Positions 17,747 through 26,940 of a stretch of 64,000 nt of DNA are shown here, piece after piece; position 1 is the first letter of the stretch; each line of letters opens with the position of its first letter. The notes under the pieces are model-generated. The model saw only the letters and a program-made list of their open reading frames with translations. It was not told the origin of the DNA and made no database searches. This DNA is from an uncultured Alistipes sp. (GTDB lineage: Bacteria; Bacteroidota; Bacteroidia; Bacteroidales; Rikenellaceae). The stretch lies in assembly GCA_910587675.1 (NCBI GenBank), contig CAJUMU010000009.1, positions 1 to 64,000 of the forward strand, given 5' to 3'. The position numbers were made by a program, and so were the translations under genes.

Positions 17747-20017
17747 ATGACGATGCTTTACGCCGATATAGTGATGCCCTTGGCGCAGCCGGCCTATTGT
17801 TACTCCGTTCCCGACGCGTTGCGCGACGAGGTGCGGCGCGGCGACGCCGTGGTCGTGCAGTTCGGGCGGCGCAACGTCTATACGGGCATCGTGTGGCGTC
17901 TGCACTCCGATCCGCCCGCCGTGGCGAGGATAAAGCCCGTCGTGCGACGGCTGTACGACCGTCCGCTGCTGACCGAGGCGCAGATGCGTTTCTGGGAGTG
18001 GGTCGCCGAGTATTACATGTGTTCGTTGGGCGAGGTGATGCGCGTGGCGTTGCCCGCGTGGGCCAAGCCGCAAGGCGCGTCGTACGAGGATTTCGCGGCC
18101 GACGAGTTCCGTCCCCGCACTGAACCTTACATAGCCTTGGCCGCGCCGTGGCGCGATCGGGAGACGTTGCGCGCGGAATGCGACCGCATCCGTCGCCGCG
18201 CGCCGCGACGCTGTGAGGCTTTAGAGGCAATAGCGTTGTTCAACCCCGCCTCCCTCACCGCCGACGGCGAGGCGCCGCGACGTCTGCTGCCGTTCGACGG
18301 CTCTCTGCTCGCGGCTCTGCGCAAGGCGGGATACATAACCGTCGCGGAACGCGAACGCAGGGTGGAACGCTCGTCGAAGGCTGTTTTCGATCCTCCGCGC
18401 CTCACCCCCGCGCAGCAGCGCGCGGCCGACGAGATACGCGCCTCGTGGCGCGACGGCAAGGCGGTGCATCTGCTGCGCGGAATCACGGGTTCGGGCAAGA
18501 CCGAGATATACATGACCCTCATTGCCGAGACTCTGGCGGAGGGAGGCGACGTGCTGCTTCTGGTGCCCGAGATCGCCCTCACGTCGCAGTTGATCGAACG
18601 CATGGAGCGCGTTTTCGGCAGCCGCGTGACATCCTATCACTCGAAACTTACGAATCTGCGCCGCATGGAGACCTACATGCGGCTGCTGCGCAGCGAGGGC
18701 GGCGAGCTGGCCATAGGGGCGCGGTCGGCGTTGTTCCTGCCGCTCGCGAAGCTGCGGCTGGTGATCGTCGACGAGGAGCACGACGCTGGTTACAAGCAGA
18801 GCGACACCGCGCCGCGCTACAACGCTCGCGACTGCGCCGTGGTGCTGGCCTCGCTCTGCGGCGGACGCACGCTGTTGGGCAGCGCGACGCCCGCGCTGGA
18901 GAGCTACGCCAACGCCTTGTGGGGTAAATACGGATACTCGACTCTCGCCGAGCGTTACGGCGACGCCGTGCCGCCCCGCATCGTCGTCTCCGACACGGTG
19001 CGCGCCGTGAAGCGCGGCGAGCGCAAGGGCCACTTCAACCACGCGCTTCTCGCGGCGATAGGCGAGGCCCTCGACAAGGGCGAGCAGGCGATGCTGTTTC
19101 AGAATCGCCGCGGCTTCTCGCCCTTCGTGTCGTGCCGCGAATGCGGATGGACGATGCGCTGTCCCAACTGCAACGTGACTCTGGCGTGGCACCGCGCCTC
19201 GGAGAGGATGGAATGCCACTATTGCGGTTACACGGCGGCGGTGCCGAGGCAGTGCCCGCAGTGCCGCGCGGCCGATCTCTCGCCGATGGGCTTCGGCACC
19301 GAGCGGGTCGAGGAGCGGATCGCCGAACTCTTTCCCGAGGCGCGCGTGGCTCGGCTCGACCGCGACACCTCCACCTCCGAGAGCGCATACAACCGCATAA
19401 TCCGCAGCTTCGAGAGCGGCGAGACCGACATTCTGGTCGGCACGCAGATGATAAGCAAGGGATTCGACTTCGGACGCGTGTCGGTGGTGGGCATTCTGAA
19501 TGCCGACAACATGCTCAACAGCCCCGACTTCCGTTCGTCGGAGCGCGCTTTCCAGCTCATGACTCAGGTGGCGGGGCGCGCGGGGCGTCGCGCGGCCGAG
19601 GGGTTGGTGGTCATACAGACCGCCGAGCCCGACAACCCCGTGATCCGCCGCGTGGAGCGGGGCGATTACGACTCGATGGCGCGCGACGAGCTGGCCGAGC
19701 GTCACGCGTTCAGTTACCCGCCCTATTCGCGACTCATACAACTCACTCTGCGCGACGACGATCCCGCGCGTCTGCGCCGTCAGGCGGGACGGCTCGCCGA
19801 ACTTCTGCGCGAGCGTTTCGGGCGGCGGGTCATAGGTCCCGTGGCCCCTCCCGTCGACCGCATACGCGGGCTCTATATCCTTCGCATACTGCTCAAGATC
19901 GAGAACGGCCGTCCCATGTCGCGCGCGCGCGAGCTTTTGCGCGAGGCGTTGGCCGCGGCGGCGCGGGAGCAGGAGTGGAAACATATTAATGCGGCTGTCG
20001 ATGTCGATGTTCAGTGA
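17747..20017 (+). CDS. priA: primosomal replication restart helicase PriA
   Basis: About 756 residues. PriA recognises stalled forks, unwinds the lagging arm and loads DnaB. The N-terminal DNA-binding domain is followed by a superfamily 2 helicase with Walker A GITGSGKTE (about residue 246) and DEEH Walker B. The zinc-binding region (about 463-510) carries the expected cysteine pairs (CRECGW, CPNC, CHYC, CPQC). Helicase motifs GTQMISKGFDF and QVAGRAGR are intact. In-frame starts exist at 17735 (TTG), 17747 and 17753; I chose the first ATG. It overlaps comF by 29 bases. Confidence 0.95.
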   Translation: MTMLYADIVMPLAQPAYCYSVPDALRDEVRRGDAVVVQFGRRNVYTGIVWRLHSDPPAVARIKPVVRRLYDRPLLTEAQMRFWEWVAEYYMCSLGEVMRVALPAWAKPQGASYEDFAADEFRPRTEPYIALAAPWRDRETLRAECDRIRRRAPRRCEALEAIALFNPASLTADGEAPRRLLPFDGSLLAALRKAGYITVAERERRVERSSKAVFDPPRLTPAQQRAADEIRASWRDGKAVHLLRGITGSGKTEIYMTLIAETLAEGGDVLLLVPEIALTSQLIERMERVFGSRVTSYHSKLTNLRRMETYMRLLRSEGGELAIGARSALFLPLAKLRLVIVDEEHDAGYKQSDTAPRYNARDCAVVLASLCGGRTLLGSATPALESYANALWGKYGYSTLAERYGDAVPPRIVVSDTVRAVKRGERKGHFNHALLAAIGEALDKGEQAMLFQNRRGFSPFVSCRECGWTMRCPNCNVTLAWHRASERMECHYCGYTAAVPRQCPQCRAADLSPMGFGTERVEERIAELFPEARVARLDRDTSTSESAYNRIIRSFESGETDILVGTQMISKGFDFGRVSVVGILNADNMLNSPDFRSSERAFQLMTQVAGRAGRRAAEGLVVIQTAEPDNPVIRRVERGDYDSMARDELAERHAFSYPPYSRLIQLTLRDDDPARLRRQAGRLAELLRERFGRRVIGPVAPPVDRIRGLYILRILLKIENGRPMSRARELLREALAAAAREQEWKHINAAVDVDVQ

Positions 20018-20720
20018 CATGCTCGCCGACGCGGCGTCGTTGATCTTTCCGCGTCGTTGTCCCGTGTGCGGCGGCGCGATGGCCCGCGGCGGCATGGTCT
20101 GCACCTTGTGCGAGCTCACCGCGCCCCTCACGGGGTTGTGGAGCGAGGCGGGCAACGGCATGGCGCAACGTTTCTGGGGCATGCTTCCCGTCGAGCACGC
20201 GTCGGCGTTTCTGTGGTATGTCGAGGGGAGTCCGTGGCGCGCGGCCGTGCATCGTTTCAAGTATGGCGGAGTGTGGCGCACGGCATATTCGCTGGGCCGC
20301 TGGTACGGCGCGCTCATGAAGGAATCGGGGCTTTACGACGGCGTGGACGTCGCCGTTCCCGTGCCGCTGCACTACCGTCGTCTGCTCGGACGCGGATACA
20401 ACCAAGCCGAATACGTGGCCGAGGGCATCGCGCGCGAGCTCGGGATCAGGGTCGACCGCACCGGCGTGCGGCGTCACCGCTACAATCGCAGCCAGACGAC
20501 GCGATCGAAGCACGAGAGGTGGGACAATGTGGAGGGGATCTTCTCCGTGCGTCGTCCCGAAGCCCTCGCGGGGCGGCATCTGCTGTTGGTCGACGACGTG
20601 TTCACCACGGGCGCGACCGTCATGTCGCTCGGCAGCGCGATAATCGAGGCGGTTCCCGACGTGAGGCTGAGCGTGGCCGTGCTGGCCGCGACGCGACGCA
20701 GCGCGGGGCAGGAGCCGTAA
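19989..20720 (+). CDS. comF: ComF family phosphoribosyltransferase-like protein
   Basis: 243 residues. An N-terminal zinc-finger-like CPVCGG...CTLC pair precedes a type I phosphoribosyltransferase fold with the PRPP-binding motif LLLVDDVFTTGAT (about residues 198-210) and the ComF hallmark GYNQAEYVA. Homologues are needed for DNA uptake or single-strand processing in transformable bacteria; their exact reaction is unclear. The start lies inside the end of priA (29-base overlap), so the two are translationally coupled, a pairing that fits replication and recombination. Confidence 0.9.
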   Translation: MRLSMSMFSDMLADAASLIFPRRCPVCGGAMARGGMVCTLCELTAPLTGLWSEAGNGMAQRFWGMLPVEHASAFLWYVEGSPWRAAVHRFKYGGVWRTAYSLGRWYGALMKESGLYDGVDVAVPVPLHYRRLLGRGYNQAEYVAEGIARELGIRVDRTGVRRHRYNRSQTTRSKHERWDNVEGIFSVRRPEALAGRHLLLVDDVFTTGATVMSLGSAIIEAVPDVRLSVAVLAATRRSAGQEP

Positions 20721-20808
20721 TGCGCGAGCGCCGTTCGCGCTCCCTTTGCGCCGCTCTTTTCTATCCGCGCCCGTTCGGCCTCGAGAGATTATTTTCGCGC
20801 GAAACGTG

Positions 20809-20838
20809 TTGCCGTTTGCCCGAAAATATCTAATTTTG
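20809..20838 (+). promoter_or_regulatory. promoter of dnaB
   Basis: TTG at 20809-20811 and TAATTTTG at 20831-20838 are 19 bases apart. The -7 box is a perfect TAnnTTTG; the ATG is 26 bases downstream. Confidence 0.65.
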
Positions 20839-20864
20839 GAATTTGAAAAACCATACCCTCTTTT

Positions 20865-22469
20865 ATGGCAAAAGATTTCACGCCGTCGGCCTCCAACAGA
20901 GCCGCTTACGATAAGATGACCGACATTCCCGTCACGGGCACCGTGCCGCCTCAGGCGTTGGAGCTGGAGGAGGCGGTGCTGGGCGCGCTCATGCTGGAGC
21001 GCGACAGCATCATCGCCGTGCAGGAGTATATCACCGCCGACGCCTTCTACACCGAAGAGCACCGCCTGATCTACAAGGCCGTGGAGTCGCTCTCGGCCGA
21101 GTTGAAACCCATCGACCTCTACACCGTCACCGAGCGTCTGAAAGTGCGCAAGGAGCTGAAGAAGGTGGGCGGCGCGGCCTATCTGGCGCAGCTCACGCAG
21201 AAGGTGGGTTCGGCGGCCAACGTGGAGTTCCACGCCAAGATCATAGCGCAGAAGTACGTGCAGCGCGAGCTCATACGCTCCGCCACCGAGATACAACGCC
21301 GCTCCTATGACGAGGATCAGGATGTGACCGACCTGATAGGATTCGCCGAGAGCGAGATATTCAAGGTGGCCGAGGGCCACGTGAAGCGTTCGGTGCAGAA
21401 CGCCAAGGATATTCTGGCCAAGGCTTTGGCGCAGATCGAGGAGGCGAGCAAGAACACCAGCGCGTTCAACGGCGTGCCGTCGGGTTTCATGGCCATCGAC
21501 CGCGTGACGCTGGGATGGCAGCTCTCGGACCTCATCATCATCGCGGCGCGTCCATCGATGGGTAAGACGGCTTTCGTGCTCTCGATGGCGCGCAACATGG
21601 CCATCGACCACGAGGCGGGCGTGGCCTTCTTCTCGTTGGAGATGTCGTCGGTGCAGCTCATGATGCGACTCATCGTGGCCGAAACGGGACTCAGCGGCAC
21701 CGATATCAAGAGCGGCCGTCTGACGCCCGAACAGTGGCGTCATCTGGAGAGCGCGACCAAGCCTTTGGGCGCCGCACCGCTCTACATCGACGATACGCCC
21801 GCGCTGTCGGTCTTCGAGTTCCGCTCGAAGGCGCGACGACTGAAGATACACCACGACATAAAGATCATCGTGATAGACTACTTGCAGCTCATGACGGGCA
21901 ATCAGGACTCGAAGGGCAACCGCGAGCAGGAGGTGGCTTTCATCTCGCGAACGCTCAAGGCCATCGCCAAGGAGTTGAACGTGCCCATCATCGCGCTGTC
22001 GCAGTTGAACCGTTCGACCGAGACGCGCGGCGGCTCGAAGCGTCCGCAGCTTTCGGACCTGCGAGAGTCGGGAGCCATCGAGCAGGACGCCGACATCGTG
22101 GCTTTCATTCACCGTCCCGAATATTACGGCATAAACACCGACGAGAACGGAATGCCGACGGCGGGCATGGCCGAGATCATTCTGGCCAAGCACCGTAACG
22201 GCGCGGTGACCGACGTGAAGCTGCGATTCCTGAAGGATCAGGCGCGTTTCGCCGACATGGACGTAGACGAGAACTCGACGGCGGCCGACCCGATGGGCGG
22301 CGGAGGCGGTTACAACCAAGTGTCGAGCGGCATGAACGCCCCGCAGGACGATTTCGGCGGCGCGCAGGCCGGCGGCCTCGGTTCGTCGATGGGCGGCGAA
22401 TTCGGGTTGGACCAAGGTCCTCTGAATATCGACAAGCAGGCTCCGCTGTCGGACGAGGTGCCGTTCTGA
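20865..22469 (+). CDS. dnaB: replicative DNA helicase
   Basis: 534 residues. The hexameric 5'-3' helicase unwinds DNA at the replication fork. The N-terminal DnaB domain (about 28-130) includes EEAVLGALMLE; the RecA-like C-terminal domain starts near 200 with Walker A ARPSMGKT (228-235), Walker B IIVIDYLQLM (about 323-332) and SQLNRSTE. The Gly/Gln-rich tail with a DEVPF end is typical of Bacteroidota DnaB. No intein is present. It is preceded by its own promoter and followed by an R2 repeat. Confidence 0.97.
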   Translation: MAKDFTPSASNRAAYDKMTDIPVTGTVPPQALELEEAVLGALMLERDSIIAVQEYITADAFYTEEHRLIYKAVESLSAELKPIDLYTVTERLKVRKELKKVGGAAYLAQLTQKVGSAANVEFHAKIIAQKYVQRELIRSATEIQRRSYDEDQDVTDLIGFAESEIFKVAEGHVKRSVQNAKDILAKALAQIEEASKNTSAFNGVPSGFMAIDRVTLGWQLSDLIIIAARPSMGKTAFVLSMARNMAIDHEAGVAFFSLEMSSVQLMMRLIVAETGLSGTDIKSGRLTPEQWRHLESATKPLGAAPLYIDDTPALSVFEFRSKARRLKIHHDIKIIVIDYLQLMTGNQDSKGNREQEVAFISRTLKAIAKELNVPIIALSQLNRSTETRGGSKRPQLSDLRESGAIEQDADIVAFIHRPEYYGINTDENGMPTAGMAEIILAKHRNGAVTDVKLRFLKDQARFADMDVDENSTAADPMGGGGGYNQVSSGMNAPQDDFGGAQAGGLGSSMGGEFGLDQGPLNIDKQAPLSDEVPF

Positions 22470-22510
22470 CGGGCGGCGTGTAGCCCGCGGAAGAAAGAAC
22501 ATATAGAGTT

Positions 22511-22590
22511 TCGCTGTTCGCCGACAGCGGAGGACGCAAGCGAGCGAAAAGCGAGTTGCAGTCCTCCGCGCGGTGTGGCGGCGAACTGCG
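22511..22590 (-). repeat. palindromic repeat, family R2
   Basis: On the minus strand this segment carries the GCAGTTCGCCGCC arm, a GGACTGC arm and a GCTGTCGGCGAACAGC hairpin, the same modules as the copy at 63371-63466. It lies between dnaB and yifB. Confidence 0.6.
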
Positions 22591-22608
22591 TATATAAATT
22601 TATAGCCG

Positions 22609-24141
22609 ATGGTAATTCGCACGCATACGGGCGCAGTGGCGGGCATCGGGGCCGTGGAGGTCTCGGTGGAGGTGAGCGTCACGGGCGGCGGTCTGGGCCT
22701 CTTTCTGGTCGGACTGCCCGACAACGCCGTGCGCGAGAGCGAGCAACGCATACGTTCGGCGTTCGAGAACTCGGGCTTTCGCATGACGGCGCGCAAGTGC
22801 GTGGTGAATCTGGCTCCCGCCGACCTGCGCAAGGAGGGGTCGGGATTCGATTTGCCCATAGCGGTGGCGATTCTGGCGGCGACGGAGCAGGTGGCGGCCG
22901 ACAAGCTCTCCGACTCGGCTTTCGTGGGCGAGCTGTCGCTCGACGGCGGCGTGCGGGGCGTACGCGGAGTGCTGCCCGTGGCGGCCGAGGCGCGCGCGAA
23001 AGGTCTGCGCCGCATATATGTGCCGCGCGAGAATGCCGCCGAGGCCGCGGTGGTGGAGGGCATAGAGACATTGGCGGTGTCGACGCTCGCCGAGGTGGCC
23101 GAGTCGCTCAACGGCGAACGGATCATCGAGCCCGAGCCGTGCGGCATGACGGTCACGGACGACGGGGATGCGTATGCCGAGGACTTCGCCGACGTGAAGG
23201 GGCAGGCGTTCGCCAAACGTGCATTGGAGATCGCGGCGGCAGGCGGCCATAACGTGATAATGATAGGCCCTCCCGGAGCGGGCAAGACGATGCTGGCGCG
23301 GCGCATGCCGACCATCCTGCCGCCCATGACCGCGGAGGAGGCTTTGGAGACCACCAAGATACATTCGGTGGCAGGCAATCTGGGCGCATGCCGCGGACTC
23401 ATGTCGCAGCGGCCGTTCCGCGCTCCGCACCATCTGGCCTCGCCCGTGGCATTGATCGGCGGCGGGCAGAATCCCCGCCCGGGCGAGGTGTCGCTGGCGC
23501 ACAACGGGGTGTTGTTCCTCGACGAGCTGCCCGAGTTCGGCCGCGGCGTATTAGAGGTGCTGCGACAGCCGTTGGAGGATAAGCGCATAGCCATATCGCG
23601 GGCGCGCTACGCGGTGGACTACCCCGCCAACTTCACGCTCATAGCCTCGATGAACCCCTGCCCGTGCGGATACTACAACCACCCCGACAAGGAGTGCACG
23701 TGTTCGTCGGCCTCGGTGCAGCGTTACATGGGGCGCATATCGGGTCCGTTGATGGACCGCATCGACCTGCATGTGGAGATCGTGCCCGTCTCGCGCGAGG
23801 AGATGTCGTCGGAGCGTCCCGCCGAGAGCAGCCGCGAGATACGCCGCCGCGTGGAGGCGGCGCGCGAGGTGCAGGCCCGACGTTTCGCGGGCGCGGGCAT
23901 ACATACCAATACGATGATGTCGGCGTCGATGCTGCGCCGCTTTTGCCCGCTGTCGGCCGAGGCGCGCGGACTGCTCGACCGTGCGATGGCTCGGCTGGGG
24001 CTCTCGGCCCGAGCGTACGACCGTATAATAAAGGTGGCACGCACGATAGCCGATCTGGACGGGGCGGAGGATATCGCGGCAGCGCACATATCGGAGGCCA
24101 TAAACTACCGCTCGCTCGACCGTGAAGGGTGGGGGCGGTGA
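22609..24141 (+). CDS. yifB: YifB/ComM-family Mg-chelatase-like AAA+ ATPase
   Basis: 510 residues. An N-terminal Lon-protease-like fold (ChlI, about 20-140) precedes an AAA+ ATPase with Walker A GPPGAGKT (about 221-228), Walker B VLFLDELPEF and a C-terminal Mg-chelatase helical domain. A CPCGYYNHPDKECTC cysteine cluster follows sensor 1. ComM homologues are hexameric helicases that promote branch migration during transformation. The gene overlaps no neighbour but is followed within 15 bases by a small membrane-protein gene and then murG. Confidence 0.94.
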   Translation: MVIRTHTGAVAGIGAVEVSVEVSVTGGGLGLFLVGLPDNAVRESEQRIRSAFENSGFRMTARKCVVNLAPADLRKEGSGFDLPIAVAILAATEQVAADKLSDSAFVGELSLDGGVRGVRGVLPVAAEARAKGLRRIYVPRENAAEAAVVEGIETLAVSTLAEVAESLNGERIIEPEPCGMTVTDDGDAYAEDFADVKGQAFAKRALEIAAAGGHNVIMIGPPGAGKTMLARRMPTILPPMTAEEALETTKIHSVAGNLGACRGLMSQRPFRAPHHLASPVALIGGGQNPRPGEVSLAHNGVLFLDELPEFGRGVLEVLRQPLEDKRIAISRARYAVDYPANFTLIASMNPCPCGYYNHPDKECTCSSASVQRYMGRISGPLMDRIDLHVEIVPVSREEMSSERPAESSREIRRRVEAAREVQARRFAGAGIHTNTMMSASMLRRFCPLSAEARGLLDRAMARLGLSARAYDRIIKVARTIADLDGAEDIAAAHISEAINYRSLDREGWGR

Positions 24142-24155
24142 AAAGAAACGGATTG

Positions 24156-24314
24156 ATGAAGAACAAAACAATGAATAACGGTGCGCTGTTCCTGCTGTTC
24201 GTGATGGTGGGAATTACGACCGGTCGGTTGGTACTGTGGCTGTGTCTCGGCGCCGTGGCCGTAGGCGGCGAAGCGTTGCTGGCGGCCCGCCGAAAGAAAA
24301 ATACGAACCAATGA
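24156..24314 (+). CDS. small membrane protein before murG
   Basis: 52 residues if started at the ATG at 24156 (an earlier in-frame ATG at 24129 would overlap yifB). A single hydrophobic stretch of about 35 residues, long enough for one or two membrane helices, is followed by a basic RRKKNTNQ tail, predicting a cytosolic C-terminus. Its TGA overlaps the murG ATG as ATGA, strong evidence that it is translated and coupled to murG. I recognise no family. By position it may assist MurG or division proteins at the membrane; this is inference only. Confidence 0.6.
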   Translation: MKNKTMNNGALFLLFVMVGITTGRLVLWLCLGAVAVGGEALLAARRKKNTNQ

Positions 24315-25411
24315 AGAGAGTGATATTGTCGGGCGGCGGCACGGGCGGACACATCTATCCCGCCGTGGCCGTGGCCGAGGCCCTGCGCCGCAAGTGGGGC
24401 GATAAGGTGGAGTTGCTTTTCGTGGGCGCCGAGGGCAAGATGGAGATGGAGAAGATCCCTGCTTTGGGGTACGATATAGCTGGCCTGCCGATAGCGGGTT
24501 TGCAGCGACGTTGGGATGTAAAGAATCTGCTGGTGCCTTGGAAGGTGCTGCGCAGCGTCTCGATGGCGCGGCGGGTGATCCGCGACTTTTCGGCCGACGT
24601 GGCGGTAGGCTTCGGAGGCTATGCCAGCGCGCCCGTGCTGTGGGCGGCGCAACGCATGGGCGTGCCGACCGTCATTCAGGAGCAGAACTCCTATGCGGGC
24701 GTCACCAACAAGATCTTGGCACGCGGCGCGCGACGCATATGCGTGGCCTACGACGGCATGGAACGGTTCTTTCCCGCCGACCGCATAGTGATGACGGGTA
24801 ACCCGCTGCGCGGAACATTCGCCGCCGCGGCGGCGAATGAGAGCGCCGAGGCTCTGGAGTTTTACGGATTGCGGCCCGACCTGCCCGTGGTGCTGGTGGT
24901 GGGCGGTTCGCTCGGCACGCGGTCGCTCAACGAGATGATGAAGGGTTGGATCGCACGTACGGAAGGCGGCGCGCCCGTTCAGGTGCTGTGGCAGACAGGC
25001 AAATACTACGAGGCCGAGATGCGCGCGTTCCTCGCCGAGCATCCCGCGGCCAACATTCGGCAGATGGCGTTCATCGAGCGTATGGATCTGGCTTACGACG
25101 CGGCCGATCTGGTGGTGTCGCGCAGCGGCGCCTGCACAGTGTCGGAGTTGTGTCTGGTGGGCAAGCCAACGATCTTCGTCCCCTCGCCCAACGTGGCCGA
25201 GGATCACCAGACGCGCAACGCCGAAGCGTTGGTCGACAAGAACGCCGCCGTCATGGTGCGCGACGCCGAGGCGGTGAAGTGCGGCATGGAGCGCGCGACG
25301 GAACTGCTGGCCGACAAGGAGCGTCTGGCCGAACTGGCGCGCAATATCTCCGCGCTGGGGATCCGCGACGCGGCCGACAGAGTGGTGCGGCAGATCGAGA
25401 AGGAGTGGTAA
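24311..25411 (+). CDS. murG: UDP-GlcNAc:lipid I N-acetylglucosaminyltransferase
   Basis: 366 residues. MurG adds GlcNAc to lipid I to form lipid II on the inner face of the cytoplasmic membrane. The N-terminal GGGTGGH loop (8-14) and the donor-binding region with GGSLGTRSLNE and SRSGACTVSEL...PSPNVAEDHQTRNA are intact. The frame is open further upstream; I chose the ATG at 24311 because it starts the first strand and overlaps the upstream stop as ATGA. MurC follows after 112 bases that hold two hairpins. Confidence 0.97.
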   Translation: MKRVILSGGGTGGHIYPAVAVAEALRRKWGDKVELLFVGAEGKMEMEKIPALGYDIAGLPIAGLQRRWDVKNLLVPWKVLRSVSMARRVIRDFSADVAVGFGGYASAPVLWAAQRMGVPTVIQEQNSYAGVTNKILARGARRICVAYDGMERFFPADRIVMTGNPLRGTFAAAAANESAEALEFYGLRPDLPVVLVVGGSLGTRSLNEMMKGWIARTEGGAPVQVLWQTGKYYEAEMRAFLAEHPAANIRQMAFIERMDLAYDAADLVVSRSGACTVSELCLVGKPTIFVPSPNVAEDHQTRNAEALVDKNAAVMVRDAEAVKCGMERATELLADKERLAELARNISALGIRDAADRVVRQIEKEW

Positions 25412-25437
25412 GGTTTTGTAAATCGGATGCGATCCAT

Positions 25438-25479
25438 CTTCGGCGGCCGGGGGCGCACCGAAGGTGCGAGCCGCCGAAG
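25438..25479. repeat. nested palindrome, family R3
   Basis: The outer arms are CTTCGGCGGC (25438-25447) and GCCGCCGAAG (25470-25479), with an inner CGCACC-gaa-GGTGCG hairpin. The same element occurs inverted at 50384-50427. Confidence 0.75.
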
Positions 25480-25482
25480 ATA

Positions 25483-25503
25483 GTAATGCCCATCGGGCAT
25501 TAC
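25483..25503. repeat. GTAATGCCC-atc-GGGCATTAC hairpin
   Basis: A perfect 9-bp stem with a 3-base loop, 20 bases before the murC start. It could attenuate or protect the murG-murC message. Confidence 0.65.
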
Positions 25504-25523
25504 AAAATAAGACAATATAAAAA

Positions 25524-26924
25524 ATGGCATATAAGAACATATATTTCCTCGGAATCGGAGGAATAGGCATGAGCGCTCTGGCGCGTTATTTTCTGCACGA
25601 GGGCATCGCGGTGGCGGGTTACGACCGCACGGCTTCGGCCCTGACCGAGGCCCTTGCGCGCGAGGGCGCGACGGTGACATACGACGACGGCGCGGAGCAT
25701 ATCCCCGCGGCATTCCGCGACCCCGCCACGACGATGGCGGTGTACACCCCAGCCGTGCCGCACGACCATCCGCAGATGCGCTTTTTCCGCGAAGGAGGCT
25801 TCGTAATAGAGAAACGTTCGCAGATGCTGGGTCATCTGTCGGAGAGCAAATACGTCATGGCAGTGGCGGGCACCCACGGCAAGACCACCACTTCGACCCT
25901 CATAGCATGGCTCAACCGCGTCGCGACGGGCGGCGGCAGCGCATTCCTCGGTGGCATATCGAAGAATTTCGACGGCAATCTGGTGCTCGGCGCGGGAGAC
26001 CGCTTGGCCGTGGAGGCCGACGAGTTCGACCGTTCGTTCCTGCGCCTGCGTCCCGACGTGGCCGTGATTACGGCCGTGTCGGCCGACCATCTCGATATTT
26101 ACGGCACGTACGAGGCCGTGGTCGAGGCGTTCGGGCAGTTCGCGGGGCTGGTGAAGCGCGGCGGCCACCTGATCCTCAAACTCGGAGTGGAGATCGCGAC
26201 GCCCGCCGAGGGGGTACATGTGTGGCGCTACAGTTACGACACCCCGTGCGACTTCTATGCCGCCGACGTGAAGCCCTGCGGCGGCGGATATTACGATTAC
26301 GACATAGTGACCCCGTCGGGCCGCATCGAGGGGTGCCGGACGGGCATCCCGGGCCGGATCAACGTCGAGAACTCGGTGGCTGCCGCCGCGTCGATGTGGT
26401 GCGCGGCCGAGGCGCGCGGCGAGAGGCTCGACCACGATCTGCTGCGCAAGGGGCTGGCGGAGTTCGCGGGCGTGAAGCGACGCTTCGAATTTTACGTCAA
26501 CACCCCGCGGCAGGTATACATGGACGATTACGCCCACCATCCCGAGGAGCTGGAGGCAGCGATAGCCTCGGTGCGCGGCATGTTCCCCGATCGCAAGCTC
26601 ACGGCGGTGTTCCAGCCTCATCTCTACACCCGCACGCGCGACTTTCACAAGGAGTTCGCGGCGGCGTTGTCGCAGGCCGACGAGGTGCTGCTGCTGCCCG
26701 TCTACCCCGCGCGCGAGGAGCCTATCGAGGGCGTCTCGTCGCGCATGATAGCCGATCTGGTCGCGGCGCCGTGCGACATGTGCGAGCGCGAGGATCTGGC
26801 GCGGCGGTTGGGCGAGGCCGACACCGACGTGGTGGTGACCTTCGGCGCGGGCAATATCGATGCCTGCTGCGCCGACGTGGCCCGCGAATTGGAACGAAAA
26901 GCGGGCGGCGGCGCGCGCGGATAA
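25524..26924 (+). CDS. murC: UDP-N-acetylmuramate--L-alanine ligase
   Basis: 466 residues. It joins L-alanine to UDP-MurNAc with ATP, the first step of the peptide stem. The N-terminal UDP-binding FLGIGGIGMSALA (8-20), the ATP loop GTHGKTTTS (116-124), the central EADEFDRSFL segment and the DDYAHHP motif of the C-terminal domain are all present. It lies 16 bases before ftsQ, within the division cluster. Confidence 0.97.
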   Translation: MAYKNIYFLGIGGIGMSALARYFLHEGIAVAGYDRTASALTEALAREGATVTYDDGAEHIPAAFRDPATTMAVYTPAVPHDHPQMRFFREGGFVIEKRSQMLGHLSESKYVMAVAGTHGKTTTSTLIAWLNRVATGGGSAFLGGISKNFDGNLVLGAGDRLAVEADEFDRSFLRLRPDVAVITAVSADHLDIYGTYEAVVEAFGQFAGLVKRGGHLILKLGVEIATPAEGVHVWRYSYDTPCDFYAADVKPCGGGYYDYDIVTPSGRIEGCRTGIPGRINVENSVAAAASMWCAAEARGERLDHDLLRKGLAEFAGVKRRFEFYVNTPRQVYMDDYAHHPEELEAAIASVRGMFPDRKLTAVFQPHLYTRTRDFHKEFAAALSQADEVLLLPVYPAREEPIEGVSSRMIADLVAAPCDMCEREDLARRLGEADTDVVVTFGAGNIDACCADVARELERKAGGGARG

Positions 26925-26940
26925 CAGAAGATAGGCTCTT

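Noticed and set aside
19986..23594. 1202-residue minus-strand open frame across comF, dnaB and yifB
   Set aside because: It lies opposite three well-identified genes and has low-complexity composition; no start context or domain supports it.
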